NCBI GenBank assembly: GCA_022393335.1
Contig: JAJEKB010000542.1
Span: 118,493 to 182,492 of the forward strand
Source of the DNA: Macrotrachela quadricornifera
Taxonomy: Eukaryota; Rotifera; Eurotatoria; Philodinida; Philodinidae
Reading direction: 5' to 3'
Length of the DNA: 64,000 nucleotides
Shown: positions 34,411-46,609 of the stretch, one piece after another
Layout: the number at the start of each line of letters is the position of its first letter
Numbering within the stretch: the stretch's first letter is position 1
Program-made: the position numbers and the translations under genes
The notes under the pieces: model-generated
Told to the model about the DNA's origin: nothing
Seen by the model: only the letters and a program-made list of their open reading frames with translations
Database searches by the model: none

Positions 34411-37400
34411 GATGTGTCCTGTCAAAGAAGAACGAGAGAGAGTGTGTATGTGTGTGTTTGTCAGTAAAGAAGAAGAAATAAATGAATGCAATGTGTATGT
34501 ATGTCTGCATGTGTGTTCGCTTTTTTTTTTTCTTTCTTTTTGCCCTTTCTTTTTCTTCTCAAATGAGCGATAGATAGAGACTAAAATGAAAGATTATATC
34601 GATGACCAATGAAAACTCAACATTCTACTTGTTTTATCCAATAAAATAACTGCAATTATTTTAGCGATGATGGTCTGCTTGTCCTGTCCTGTCCTGTTTA
34701 CTCTCGTTTCAACTAATGCATACATGTGCGTATGTGTGTATATATATATGCCCGCTCGATCTCGACCCGTCTCATACATTCAACTAAGGAATGGGACGAG
34801 GAGCATAAGAAGAAAGAAGAAAGAAGAAAAAAATAAAAAAAAAATAAAAACGGAAAGAAAGAAAGAAAGAAAGAAAGAAAAAAAAAATTCTATGTTCATA
34901 CATTTGATTAGGTCTACGTTGAGACAGAACAGAGAAAGATCGAATGATGACAACGAATAAGCTTTGTATTTTATTTTTCTCTGGCCTTTGGCCGAAGGAA
35001 ATGACTAATGATGTCAATGTGCAACAGATGATGTTTCCTATTCGTCGTTATTCTTCTTTTTTTCTTTTTTCTTTTTTCTATAGTGATGATGATCAATCTT
35101 TTATCTTTTCTCGTCTATCAATTTAGAAAAAGAATCCACAGAAGAGTGTGAAGAAACGGAAGATTGAAAGAGAGTAAAATTAATGTATGTCTCATGTAAA
35201 TGTTAATTACATAGTAGGAAAAGAGAGAAATTCTTTCATGCTGTTCATCAATATGTATAAGTGTATAGATAGAAAGTTAACAAAAAAAAAAAAAAAAACT
35301 TGAACATTCACAGTCAGTGGTCTGATATTCGAGTAAAGATAAAGTTAATTTAATTATCTTTCGTTTTTATTTGTAGAGAGGAATCATAAATGAAAATGTT
35401 AGATAATATATTTCGTATTCTAATAATACAATTGGTTTGATTTACTATCAAAAATATAAAAATGCTTTGGGCAATATATCTGTTTTTACTCAGTTGATTG
35501 AGACTAAGATGTCTATCAAATATAAATGCTATTCTTTCTATATAGTTTATTTATGGGATGATGTCTATCTATCCTAATATTAAATCGTTTGGAATATTTA
35601 AAACTAAAAAGAAAAAAAAATCGAATAGGTGATATATATGTCTCTAGAGACATTGATAAATGACTTTTTTCTTTGTAGTTTTGTGTGACTGAGATGATGA
35701 ATGTATACAATGGACGAAGTCGTTTCAATGCTTTTTCTTTTTTTATTTCACTTTCACATCATTTGACTGTTAAGAGGGTCTATTGAAGCAAATGCAGTGC
35801 AATCATCGCATGAAGATTGTATCTTAGCCGCACGGCATGTATGCGTGCTAATCACCATGTGGCCTAGACATCTCGTTTGTATGAACCAATGAAAAAAAAA
35901 TGTTGACAGCATATTCCCTTGAGAATATATTCACACTAGAAGGTGTTTCTCTGTTATCGTTATTGTCGATATTAATAAAATGTGATAGAATGAACAAATG
36001 AGTTTGCTTTTGTTACGGAAACAAGATCAAAGACATTGTATATTTGCCGATCATACATATCAAATTGAGCTTAAAAAAAAGAGAGAGAGAGAGAAACTGA
36101 CTTGATTAGTATCAATATCATTAGAAATATATGTTTACTATAGATATTTTGATATAAAAGATATTTTTTATTATTTTAAATAAAACAAAAAAAAAAGAGT
36201 TAATCTCATTTATCATTTCTTTATTAATAATGAAGATATGTGTATCGTTGGAAAAAGAAAAGATGATTATTACTTTTAGTTATGATCAATAAGTATTAGA
36301 CGTTCGTGACACATGAACATTTTAAGGATTAGTATAAAGCTCTAATTGGATTTCTTCTTTTTCTTTGTATGCCTTCAGGGGTTTATATTTATATGCAACT
36401 AGCATCAAATGTTCATTCTTTCTTTTCTAAGATTTTCATTGGATGATGTTGTTAAATGAACCAATCATCAAATGATGACATGAACAAACAGAACCGATAA
36501 GCACAATGGTATACTTCCGGTGCGCGACATACATTCAATTTAATAACAGCAGCTGACACTTGTCTCGTTTGTTTCACCAATTGAGGTGTTTATTCTTGTT
36601 TGAGTGCTAATTTATTCCATTTATAGTCAACATTGTCGACAAACAATCTAATTTTTATATTGTGTAAAAGATTTAAAGACAAAAAAAAAGCTGATTTTTT
36701 TTTCTTACATTATTTTTATTAAATATTAAAAATATATTTAAAAATGATGATAATATAATTTACTTCTGACAAACTGATTATAGATAGCTATAAAATAATT
36801 TCTTAGAATAGAATTTAAAATGATTTTAATATCGTTATTATAATACGAATAAATAGATGAGAGAAGTGGAAAATAGTACTCGTTTTTATAAAGTAGATTT
36901 TTTGTTTGTTTTAGTTAAATGACTTTCTAGTTGCTAATTTAATTGTAATGGTATAGTATGATCTTATCCTATTATCGAATAACAACCATATAGATTTGAT
37001 GTGCAATTAACTCGAAAATGTCTCATCGATCGAAACAAAAGAAGACAGATGTTTCTCAGCATAGGTGTGAAATTGGATGCCAAAAATGCCTTTTCTTTTC
37101 TTTTCTTTGTATGGATTCTATATATGAACAGAAAATATCTATAATTAGTAACGTATCCGGAAAATTCCATTAGACCTTAATGCATTTTAAGACAAATTTT
37201 TTTTTATGAAAAAAAGGCGAAAAAAAGATGTTTTTTTTTATCTTTCAATGAAGATAAAATTATTTCATCAAAGCATGATAATAAGAATGAGGACACTAAT
37301 CGTAACTGGTTAGATATATAATGTCGTTTTGTTCAATTCTAAATATTAATCTTTAGTTTAATTTAAGATAAAATAGTCATTGCATGTATCAATATATATG

Positions 37401-37699
37401 AGATCCATTATATTTGTATTGTATTAATTACATGAAAGTAAATGAATTGGAAGAAAGTGTTATTTTTTTAAATATTTTCTGCACGTATTTTTCTTGAATA
37501 ACAAGATATTTTAGACTGAGTATGTATATGTGTTATCGTTCGAGTCGATAAAAAAAAAACGAATTTGAACGATTAACAACAAGTTATTGAGTGTATATTG
37601 AGAACGAAAAAATAGTTTGCTCATTCGAACATCAATATGCAAGTGCAATAAACACACTACCGATTGAATCAATCAATCTATCAATTATCTATTGAATAA
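34411..37699. other. Intergenic; promoter side of the RAWUL gene
   Basis: No supported gene. TG-rich (34440-34520) and purine-rich stretches lie close upstream of the RAWUL gene. Short frames on both strands here follow low-complexity sequence. I looked for a RING finger (paired CxxC motifs) on the minus strand and did not see one, though short exons could be missed. Confidence 0.5.
34853..34887. repeat. GAAA microsatellite
   Basis: Seven or so tandem GAAA units followed by a poly-A run, within a longer purine-rich tract (34800-34890). Confidence 0.85.
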
Positions 37700-38490
37700 A
37701 TGCAAAAGAGTGTAATATACTTTTGTTTTCTTATCTATATTACTATTCATATATGCATCAATGCAACACATTTTAAAGGTGGTACAATTACTTATAAAGT
37801 TTTAAGTACATCTCAATTGATTGTGTCAGCTGTTGTCATTCAAATATATATATATTTATGATTATATGAAGATTTATTGTAATAATGCAGCGAGTGCTAA
37901 TTAATCTCTTAAAATTTATTTTAGTCTTGGCATTGATTTGGAGAATTCTACAACGTTATAATATATTCAATATTATAATTAGTCACGTAAAGATAAAGTA
38001 CCATAAACTATGTCGTATGATACGAATTGTTTCAGTAGATTTTGGTATATGGTTATTGGTCAATATCCAGATATAGTTAATATAAAAAATGAATCAAATT
38101 TTCTTATCGCTTGTCAAAGTCAATCATCTTGCCAATTATTTCTTTCGCCTAGTTCAAAAAGTTTGAATCAAATTTAAAGTACTCTTTGTTGAATTGTTTT
38201 TATGAAAGAGATCTAATGGTAGTTATAATCATCCACCTGTGGCTACATTAATTTCTTCAATTTATATATCAGTAAACATTCAACAAATTTTTTCAATATC
38301 GATCATCAATGCTGACAATGATCAAGTACAGTGTCGGTTTGTTAATACAACAAATGAATATGGTAGTGCATGTCCTACAGCGTCATTACCAAATATAACA
38401 ATGATGCTTTTGAATTGTATATTATTTATAGCAGGTGCAATAACAATTAATTGGTATGCAATAGCTATTGAAGTGAGTGTGAAATAAAAT
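37700..38490 (+). pseudogene. Broken gene for a secreted protein of a repeated (rotifer-type) family
   Basis: An ATG at 37700 opens 53 codons: a signal peptide (VIYFCFLIYITIHICINA) and a mature start ATHFKGGTITYKVL, then a stop at 37859. Downstream, pieces in other frames continue: near 38030-38150 without a clear frame, and from about 38215 to 38484 a long open piece with NHPPVATLISSIYISVNIQQ, INADNDQVQCRF, GSACPTASLPN and a final WYAIAIEV. The HF(R/K)GGTxTYK start and the ADND-x-CR repeat are, from memory, typical of a large secreted family in rotifers; I cannot verify this here. Stops and frame changes between the pieces show that the copy is dead, unless unrecognised introns restore it. 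Confidence 0.5.
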
Positions 38491-40430
38491 TACTCATTTT
38501 TATTTTTTATCTATTTTTGATTATGAATAGGTTTTTTTTTAGAAAAACCTACAGAGTTTAATTAGCGACTACTAGAACATTTTAGTAGTTTATATAGAAA
38601 AATAAATACTACTAGTTATTGCTTTACACTTTTTTAAAAGAAACATTTATGTTATTAGAAGAAATTTAATAATATTCAAATTTGTTTTTAGTTGAGCGTG
38701 TAGTACAGTGGAAACGAAGAATTTGAAAGTATTTAAAGAAATAAAGCAAAGAAAAGTAGTAAATACACTATTAAACAGAAGTATAAATGTATATTTATTC
38801 ACATCGTTATTTAGTATGACAATGTTTTAGTGAAAGGTTGATATTCATTAACAGTGACACATAAATTATCAGAGATCTTAAGAAAAATCATGATAGTTAC
38901 ATTCTATAATATATCTATTGGCATCCGTACAAGTGAGGACAATGTGAATAGTAAATGAGTCTACAGTTTTCTTGTTCGGAATAAAAATATTATTTAGACT
39001 GGAAATTTTCTGATTTTGACTTCTGTTACTCCTCAGTATGGTGCTGCATTGCAAATCTTGATAAATGTGCAAAGATTTATTTACTTTATATTTATCTTTC
39101 TTGTTAACCAAGTTTTAGTTTTTACGATATGAACTTTTAAGAAAAAAAATTTAATCATAATATTTAAATTTTTCGAAAGAATCATTATACTTTGTTTTTT
39201 GTGTGACTTATATCTTAATAGTAAAAGCATATTATAGTTCAATCGTTATCATATTTCCATTGATTTAGTCAATTTCGTATTTGATTGATAATTCAACTAC
39301 AATATCTTACATATGAAAATCAAATGTGAAATATTTTGCACAGATACTAATTCGTCATGATCTTGAATTGTTACTATTGTGTCGATGTCTATTTTAATCT
39401 TAATCATTCTCTGCATTTGTTTGTATTATTGTCTACGATTATTAATTTAGATTTCTTAATTTCTCCAAAAGAGTTCCTAAATGGTTTTTTTTGTACAATC
39501 ATCGATATCATCAAAAAAAGTAAAGAAATATTCATTCTATATAACATTAAGAGACAATGTGATATGTATGTGGTCAACACTACAATGCTCCACTTTCAAA
39601 CCACTGCCTTTTATATTTACGATTTTGCATTGCCCTTTTGCCGACATACAAAACGGACTGAATAAACTAATTTGTAGTTCATGAAAAGTTCTATCAGTTG
39701 AGCGGATACCTCATTCAGACATACTGTTAATTTCTCTAAAAGAATCTCTTCTTTGGTCTCCTCTGTTTTCAGTTTGAGAATGTTACATTAAGATCCTACA
39801 CAATTATTATTCATCCTATCCAAATCTTTTCTTTTGATCTTTCTTAGAAAGAGTATACATAAAAACACAGAAAAAATTGCATTAGAGTAAGGTTGACTGG
39901 ATATAGTTCTATAGTTATTCGTTGAAAGAATTATTTTCTGAAAAAAGAATTCATGTATATACATCAAAATCTGATTAAGATATTTGCAAGATACTGAGAC
40001 GGCTATTTATTGTGCCACACCCGTTATTTTTTTTTGTAAATTTATTGAATTAGTTAAAAGGCATGTTCATATATTGAAATAATAATTATTATAAAAAGTT
40101 TATATTTTTCTTTTGTTAAAAAATTACATACAAAAAAGAATTGATTAATACAACAGAGAAAGTAGGTTATAACAAGATTTTTTTTTTGTTTTATAATATT
40201 CTTTTTATTATTGTAAAAAAAAAGGCATTCTTCATCTATTTTCAGGTGACACGTTGCACTTATGAGTAATGAAATGTGAAAGTATGAAGTAGAAAGATAA
40301 AATATATTATTATTTATTTTGATTATTTTGTTCTTTTCTTGAATATTTTTTTTCTTCCTATTAGTTTCTTTTGCTTATTTATTTAAATAGGTATCTAATA
40401 TTTAAACTTACATATAGTCAAAAAATAAAA
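38491..40430. other. Intergenic, nothing recognised
   Basis: A+T-rich spacer up to the Josephin gene. The frames at 38878-39111 (minus) and 39357-39684 (plus) have no domain and overlap in different frames, which argues against coding. Confidence 0.55.
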
Positions 40431-41846
40431 ATGTCAGCATCATCTAATCCGCAATCGCGTGATACAATTCTTAATAGTTTTCATGTGAAATATTATTTTT
40501 TTCCAACTAAACTATTTATAAGTATTTTTATTTAATGTTTTTAGGAAATTTCAGGATTAAATATTGAAGATTGTATTCATTTTCTTGAACAATATAATTG
40601 GAAACTTCAAGTAATATTAAATATTATGTTTGTTCTTTTTTTTTCTGAAAAAAAAAGATTTTTTTAAAATAGGATATTGTAGACGATTTTTATAATGGAA
40701 AAGATTTTAAAAATAAATCTACTTATCTTCAACAAACATCTACAAATAATAATTTAAGTAAGAAAATAGAAAAAAAAAACAATATTAGCCACCAGAATTT
40801 TTAGTACGCGAATGTCCATCTTGAAAAACCTTTACCGTGAGAGTCTTAGTGTAGATGAGGTAATAAACATAGATGGGATTTAGGTGTTTGTGAGGCTCTA
40901 ATGCTGATCTGAGTGTGAATCTAGGTATGGGTATAAACGAAAATGAGTTAGAAATACACTTCATGTACCCACACATAGAGGAAGATGTTCGGTACCAGAT
41001 CAGCAACTATCCGACATCTGCAGTCACACTATTACCCACATCAAAAGCCTCAAGATTGAGTCTTTTCATGATGAATGTTCGCGTGCTGAAAAATCAATAT
41101 CATATATGAACTATTTAATTTTTATTTAAGATTTCGGTGATTATTATGCAAAGAATGATCAAAAACAAAAAGCAATTGAAGATGATCATTATTATGCTTT
41201 ACTTATACAACGTTTTGGTGATGGAGATGAATTCATTAGAAATCATTGGAGAGAGCAACAACAACCAGAACAATCTCAACGACAACAATCAAACCAAGAT
41301 ACTAAAAATGAAGTAAAAAAAAATTAATCATGAAATATTTCATATTCCCTAGTGAAATCTAACATTTTTATTTAATTATTTTAGTCTATATACCATGAAA
41401 AACAAAAATATCTTCGATGTGGTATTCATTCATTAAATAATCTATTTCAAATTCCACATTTATTTACACAAGAAGCACTTGATAAAATTGTACGTGAATT
41501 TGATAAAAGATTTATAAATAATGATTATGGAACATTATGGATAGGTGATTATGATTTACGTATATTAATTGAAGCTATTAATAGAGTTGGATATCAAGTT
41601 CGACAAATAAATTATTTCAATCAGCAACCACTTGAAAAACTTCCATGGGATTCATATTTTGGTTTATTAATTAATATAAATGGTGCACATTGGTTTACAA
41701 TAAAAAATTTTAATGGAATTTATTATAATCTTGATTCAACATTTTCAAAACCATCAAGAATTGGAACTAAAAATAATTTAGTTGAGTATCTTATTCGTCT
41801 TATTCATAAATTTGATAATATATATATTTTTTCTGTTTATAAATAA
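40431..41846 (+). CDS. UBA-like plus Josephin deubiquitinase
   Basis: Exons 40431-40484, 40545-40610, 40673-40757, 41131-41312 and 41385-41846 give 282 residues. Residues about 11-47 (ILNSFHEISGLNIEDCIHFL and WKLQDIVDDFY) have the three-helix pattern of UBA-like domains seen in FAF1 and UBXN7. A Gln-rich linker follows. Residues 130-282 are a Josephin domain: YHEKQKYLRCGIHSLNNLF with catalytic C141, GAHWF with H231, and YNLDS with N244 or D246 as third residue; G183-D184-YD-R marks the conserved WxxxGDYD block. Josephins (ataxin-3, JOSD1/2) cleave ubiquitin chains. The UBA-like part should help bind ubiquitin. The fourth intron-exon junction spans a 373-base intron with a MITE-like insert. 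Confidence 0.85.
40790..41105. repeat. MITE-like insert in the Josephin gene intron
   Basis: Inside the 40758-41130 intron, 40797-40821 (TTTTTAGTACGCGAATGTCC core) is matched by the reverse complement of 41070-41094 with few differences, and looser similarity continues inward. The segment is visibly richer in G+C than the introns around it and carries open frames on both strands with no known domain. It is probably a non-autonomous DNA element that expanded this intron; the other introns of the gene are 60-80 bases long. Confidence 0.5.
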
Positions 41847-43579
41847 ATTAAATACGTGATTTTCATATTGAAAGTAATAAAATATAGAGAATTTTGTAGA
41901 AAAGAGTTTATAAATAAAGAAATTCGATATACATACATCAAAATCGTGTTAATTATATTAAACAAAAAATGGAGACTATTTTTAAAAAAAATTATAATAA
42001 AAATCATTTAATTACTTGTAGAAATGCTACAATACCATCATCAGTAATATAGGATCTGTCGACATAAGCGGTTACCATGTGTAGATCTGTTCATCCTCGT
42101 GATTGTTTTGTTGCACTCCTTGTACTTTGTATTCGATTGTTGCACTTCTTCATGTTTTACTATACTATTTGCTCATTATCATTAGTTTCTACCTTCTTTA
42201 ATTTTAATAATCCATTTCTTTAGATCTACATATTCTTGTTATTCTTTCTCATCTGTTTTCTTCTTATTCGTCATTTCTTTCAATACATTAATGGATTTTT
42301 ATATTCGCTTTCATTTTATCTTATCATATCTTCAACATGTGACTTTCATAAAGTGATACCTGAGATAGCATCGTATAGCTTTCCATAGGATTTTTCAAAA
42401 CTTGTGTTTATTTAAAAAATATGTAGAATTTCTTTATTCATCAAATACACTTCAATAACGTTTTTTTCTTATTTATCATAAAATACATTTGACAATGCAT
42501 TGCTAATGATTATAATAAATTGATATACTTTATATTTATTTGTTCCCATATATATATTCTTCTAGAGAAAGTGCAACAATCTCCAGTTTGTTAACAATAA
42601 AACTTACGAAGTTATTTATCCTCTTCATTCCACTAATTGTCAAAGTTTTGAATATCTCAGTTATGATAAAAATTGAAACAGTTCAATGAAAAATATTGTA
42701 TACTGCTTTTTCTTTCAAATGACAAAAAAATATTGAATTAACGTTGATCAATAAGAAAGTTCAAAACCTTTTTTAAGTGAACACAATATTTCGAACATTC
42801 TATAAGTAATATATAAATAGTAATGTGATTTTTATATCAAAGATATTATTGGATTGAACCGTTGAAGAATTAGAACTTTGACGAGTTACAGGTTCGTGGG
42901 TCCAAGATTCAGGTAAGTTACAAACCAATGGATCGAATTTCTCGCTTTACATGTAACCACGCAGATTAATCCATTCTCAAATTTCATCTATCATTTCATT
43001 TTATTGCTCATTCTTTCCTCCCACATATGGTTATGATTACTAGTCATTCAATTCTTTTGTTTCTATACCATGCTCCTTTCATCATTCCACAATTATTCTT
43101 GTCATTCTCCTATGTGTTTCAAGAGATGTTAAATCTTGTTGATATAATCAATACACAAGAAGAGTTTGAATGATGTACTTCTTCGTTATTTTTTGCATAG
43201 TTATTATTATTATTTTTACTTTACTGTTATTCTTGTTTTAAAACTTAATTAAGATGTTGAAACATTTATGTATTATGCTCTGTTTGAAGATATCATCGTT
43301 TCATAAATACTTTAAGAAATAAATATCTTAATAAATCATTTAAATATTTTTCCAATAAAATTTTGTTTTAACGTGCAAACTGTTAAACTTATAAAACATG
43401 ATAAATAATATTTTATTGATTTATTTATTTTATAAATTAAAAGATCTATCGTCAGATGGCAGGAATGAGCAGAAATTATTAGCATTAATTTAAATCCCTA
43501 ATATTTAATTTTCTTAACCAATGATAGTTTTATTATATTCTAGTTTTTTTTTCGTTCTTTTATTATATAAAATTTGAAA
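41847..43579. other. Intergenic, nothing recognised
   Basis: A+T-rich spacer between the Josephin gene and the multi-RRM gene; no frame or repeat of note. Confidence 0.6.
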
Positions 43580-44606
43580 ATGAATGATAGAAAAATTGAT
43601 GAAAAATGTCCACTTATTGTAATACATAATATAACAACATTAACAACAAAAGAAGTTGAAAAATATTGTAAAAAATATGATAAAAATATTCGTTGTTTTC
43701 GTAAAAAAAATCAAAATAATCATCAATATATGCATGTTTTATTTTCATCTAAAATATCTGCAACAAATTTTCTCAATGATCGTCCGCATTTTATTAAAAA
43801 TTCTCGTATAAAGTACAATAAAAAAAAAATTTTTAAATAAAAACATTTTATTTTTTATTTCTAGTACATCATTAGTTAGTGATCCATTATATGGACGAAA
43901 ATTTGTTTGTGTACTAATTGATAAAAATGCATTAATTACAGAAGATAATTTATATGAATATACATCAAAACATTTTGGTCGTGTGCTTAATTGTGTTTTA
44001 TATAAATCACGTGGTTATGGTTTTATTGAATTTCATCAATTAAATGATGCTCAATGTGCATTAACATCAATAAATCAACAAATAAATGGTTATACAATTT
44101 TATATTGTCCAAGATATAATTCAATAAAAAAATTTTCATTATTATCTTTAAAACGGCTTGTACATATTGGAAATTTTTTATATAAAGATCAAAATAAACT
44201 TCAATTATATTTTCCAAATATGATAAATTTTACAATACATAAAAATTGTTATGGACAAATATATATATTAGGTTTATTTGATATAAATGATAGTATAAAA
44301 TTATTATTAAAACGAGCTTTTTGTTTAAATGGACGTGTATTAAATATATTCATTGATAATGATGATAAATTAACTGAATGTGATAATTATTTACTTGTAC
44401 GTAATGTACCATATCGTTTAAATGATTATAATTTACTTGGATATTTTTCACAATATGGTCATATACTTAATTGTTATAGATATGGACAAACTGATGCATA
44501 TCGTATACAATATCGTGATAGAAAAAGTTTAAATAAAATTTTAGAATTTAATCGAATACATATTATTAAAAGTGTTCAAGTACAAATTGAATGTGAATCA
44601 AATTAG
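43580..44606 (+). CDS. Protein with four divergent RRM-like units
   Basis: Exons 43580-43812 and 43865-44606 give 324 residues. Four successive units of 65-80 residues each have the beta-alpha-beta-beta-alpha-beta look of RRMs: about 8-78 (LIVIHNITTLTTKEVEKYC ... FLNDRPHFIKNSRI), 88-160 (KFVCVLIDKNALITEDNLYEY ... SRGYGFIEF), 170-245 (RLVHIGNF ... GQIYILGLF) and 252-322 (NYLLVRNVPYRLNDYNLLGYF ... AYRIQY). Only the second keeps a good RNP1 (RGYGFIEF). The RPHFI-N motif of unit 1 recalls the hnRNP A/B-like gene 13 kb upstream, so both may belong to one divergent local family. RNA binding is likely for unit 2, uncertain for the others. No localisation signal is evident. Confidence 0.7.
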
Positions 44607-46609
44607 AATTTTCTTTTTTTTTTTCTTTTTTCTTTCTTGTTTTCATAGTAATATTATAATATAAGTATGTGTGTTTTGCATCAATTAAATTAATGTATAT
44701 TAGATTAATTAATATCCGATAGAGATACTTTCTTTTTTTTTGTCATTAACCTTTCATCTTTAAAAATGTCTAGATACTGTGTCAAGGCTGATATTTCATT
44801 TTCTGAAGTGTCAGAATTTCCGTTCTATCGTTTTTCTTTTTGCTCTATGTAGATTGCACACTAGAAAAAGAATAAAAAAAAAAACTAACATAAGCAGTAA
44901 ATGATGGTCGTATTGATGCGTGATGAGCACACATAGAAAGAAATAGCATGCATGTATTCAATCAACTGTGTGGATGAGTTAGTTGCTCATTGCACCGTAC
45001 CGACGTCATTCAAAAGACTATACTAAGAAAAAAAAAACGACGACAACAGATTTTTGTTGTTGTGGTAACAAGAAAGGGAAGAAAAAAAAAGCAGAAGAAG
45101 AAGAAACATACGATGGCTGAAGTGTTAAATAGATTATAGAAACACACGCAAATACAAAAGAAAGTGTGCAAGAGACAATAACAACGTCTTTAGTCCATCA
45201 ATTCATTTATGAACAACGTATACCATCAAAAAAAAAGTCAATCTTTATCTAACTGATGTTTTGGTTTAAGAAGAAACATACGAACTTTGTTATTATTTCT
45301 TATATTTATTTAAAATCATCGGATTTTGCGCACTTTCATTATTAAAATCATTATCTAATATTATTACACGTCATCGATTTTTTTAAAAATTTATAATGGA
45401 TATTAAAGTAGTGAAGGTGAATATATATATATATATAAATAATTATACATCAAAGAAAGAAAAAGAAAAGACCACATAGCAGTTAGATGCATATAGTTAG
45501 AAGGGTAATAGTCACGAAGATTATGGTTGAAAAAAAAAAAAGTTCATAGATGAGAATATAAGACAACAGTTTTCCATTTTCTTTATTACTACTACTACAA
45601 CGATTTTTAATTATCTATTTTCTTCTTCATGTAATATTAAAACTGACAACGAATTTTTTGACATTTTTATATAATTGAATTGTTTTTGGTTATTTTATTT
45701 CTTTTTTTTTCTACTGTTTATGTGATAATCTTCTTCAGTTCAATGAATATTTATATTTTATTTATCAATTAAATTAAATATTATCATTATTTTTTTGTTT
45801 TTGCTTAAAATTGGATAAAAAATAGAGGCAATGGATCAGATTTAGACCATAAAAAAAAATATTAAGAGCATATAAAAATATATCGTATGATTAATCTTGT
45901 TTTGATAAACATTTCAACACTGAAAAAAAAACAGGCGATAAAAAGAAATGTTTCGAGCAAAATCTAACAAGAATAAAGTGAGTGTATTATTTATATACAA
46001 ATAAAAAAAAAAACTAAATAAGATATTTGAAGAATTCTTCTGTTCTATTATTTAACAAATATATACCTAGACAAAAAAAAACATGAATTAATAATGTATT
46101 AATAAAATTATTTTCATGTTATTATGAGATAGAATTTAGTTTTTAAAATGCTTTTTTTTTGTAATTTAAATATATTATAATATTAATTATAAGTATGACG
46201 TCTAAAACTGTCCCCTACAGAGGCAAGCATTGAGAAAAAAATGTCATTCTAATGAAATTTGATATTGAAAATCTGACTATAACAGGAAATGCTGATGTCA
46301 TACTTTTCTTACTTTTCTTTTTCTATTCTACGATTTTTATAGAATTTTAAATTTATTCTCGGATGAGAAGAAAAATCTTTCTAGCATTTTATATTAGCAT
46401 CAAAAAAAAAATTGTATTTTTTTTCTCTTTTTTTTTCTCGTTTTCTATATTCTGTTGTTGACTTCGAGATTCTTAAAATAAGTTCATTCATATGTCAAAA
46501 TTATCATCCGCCATAACTTATTTCCTTTTTTACGCTGACCAAGCATATTGCTTTTTTCTTTTTTATCACTTAGTTTTATTTTTCTATTCTCATATAGTCA
46601 CATCGAAAG
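44607..46609. other. Intergenic; upstream of the phosphodiesterase
   Basis: A+T-rich spacer with many poly-A and poly-T runs and an AT dinucleotide run near 45420-45440. A short inverted pair (AAGTATGACGTC near 46192 and its near-complement near 46300) is present. No gene recognised. Confidence 0.55.

Noticed and set aside
34667..35126. Overlapping frames on both strands
   Set aside because: They follow the GAAA and purine-rich repeat; Lys/Glu or Phe/Ser runs only.
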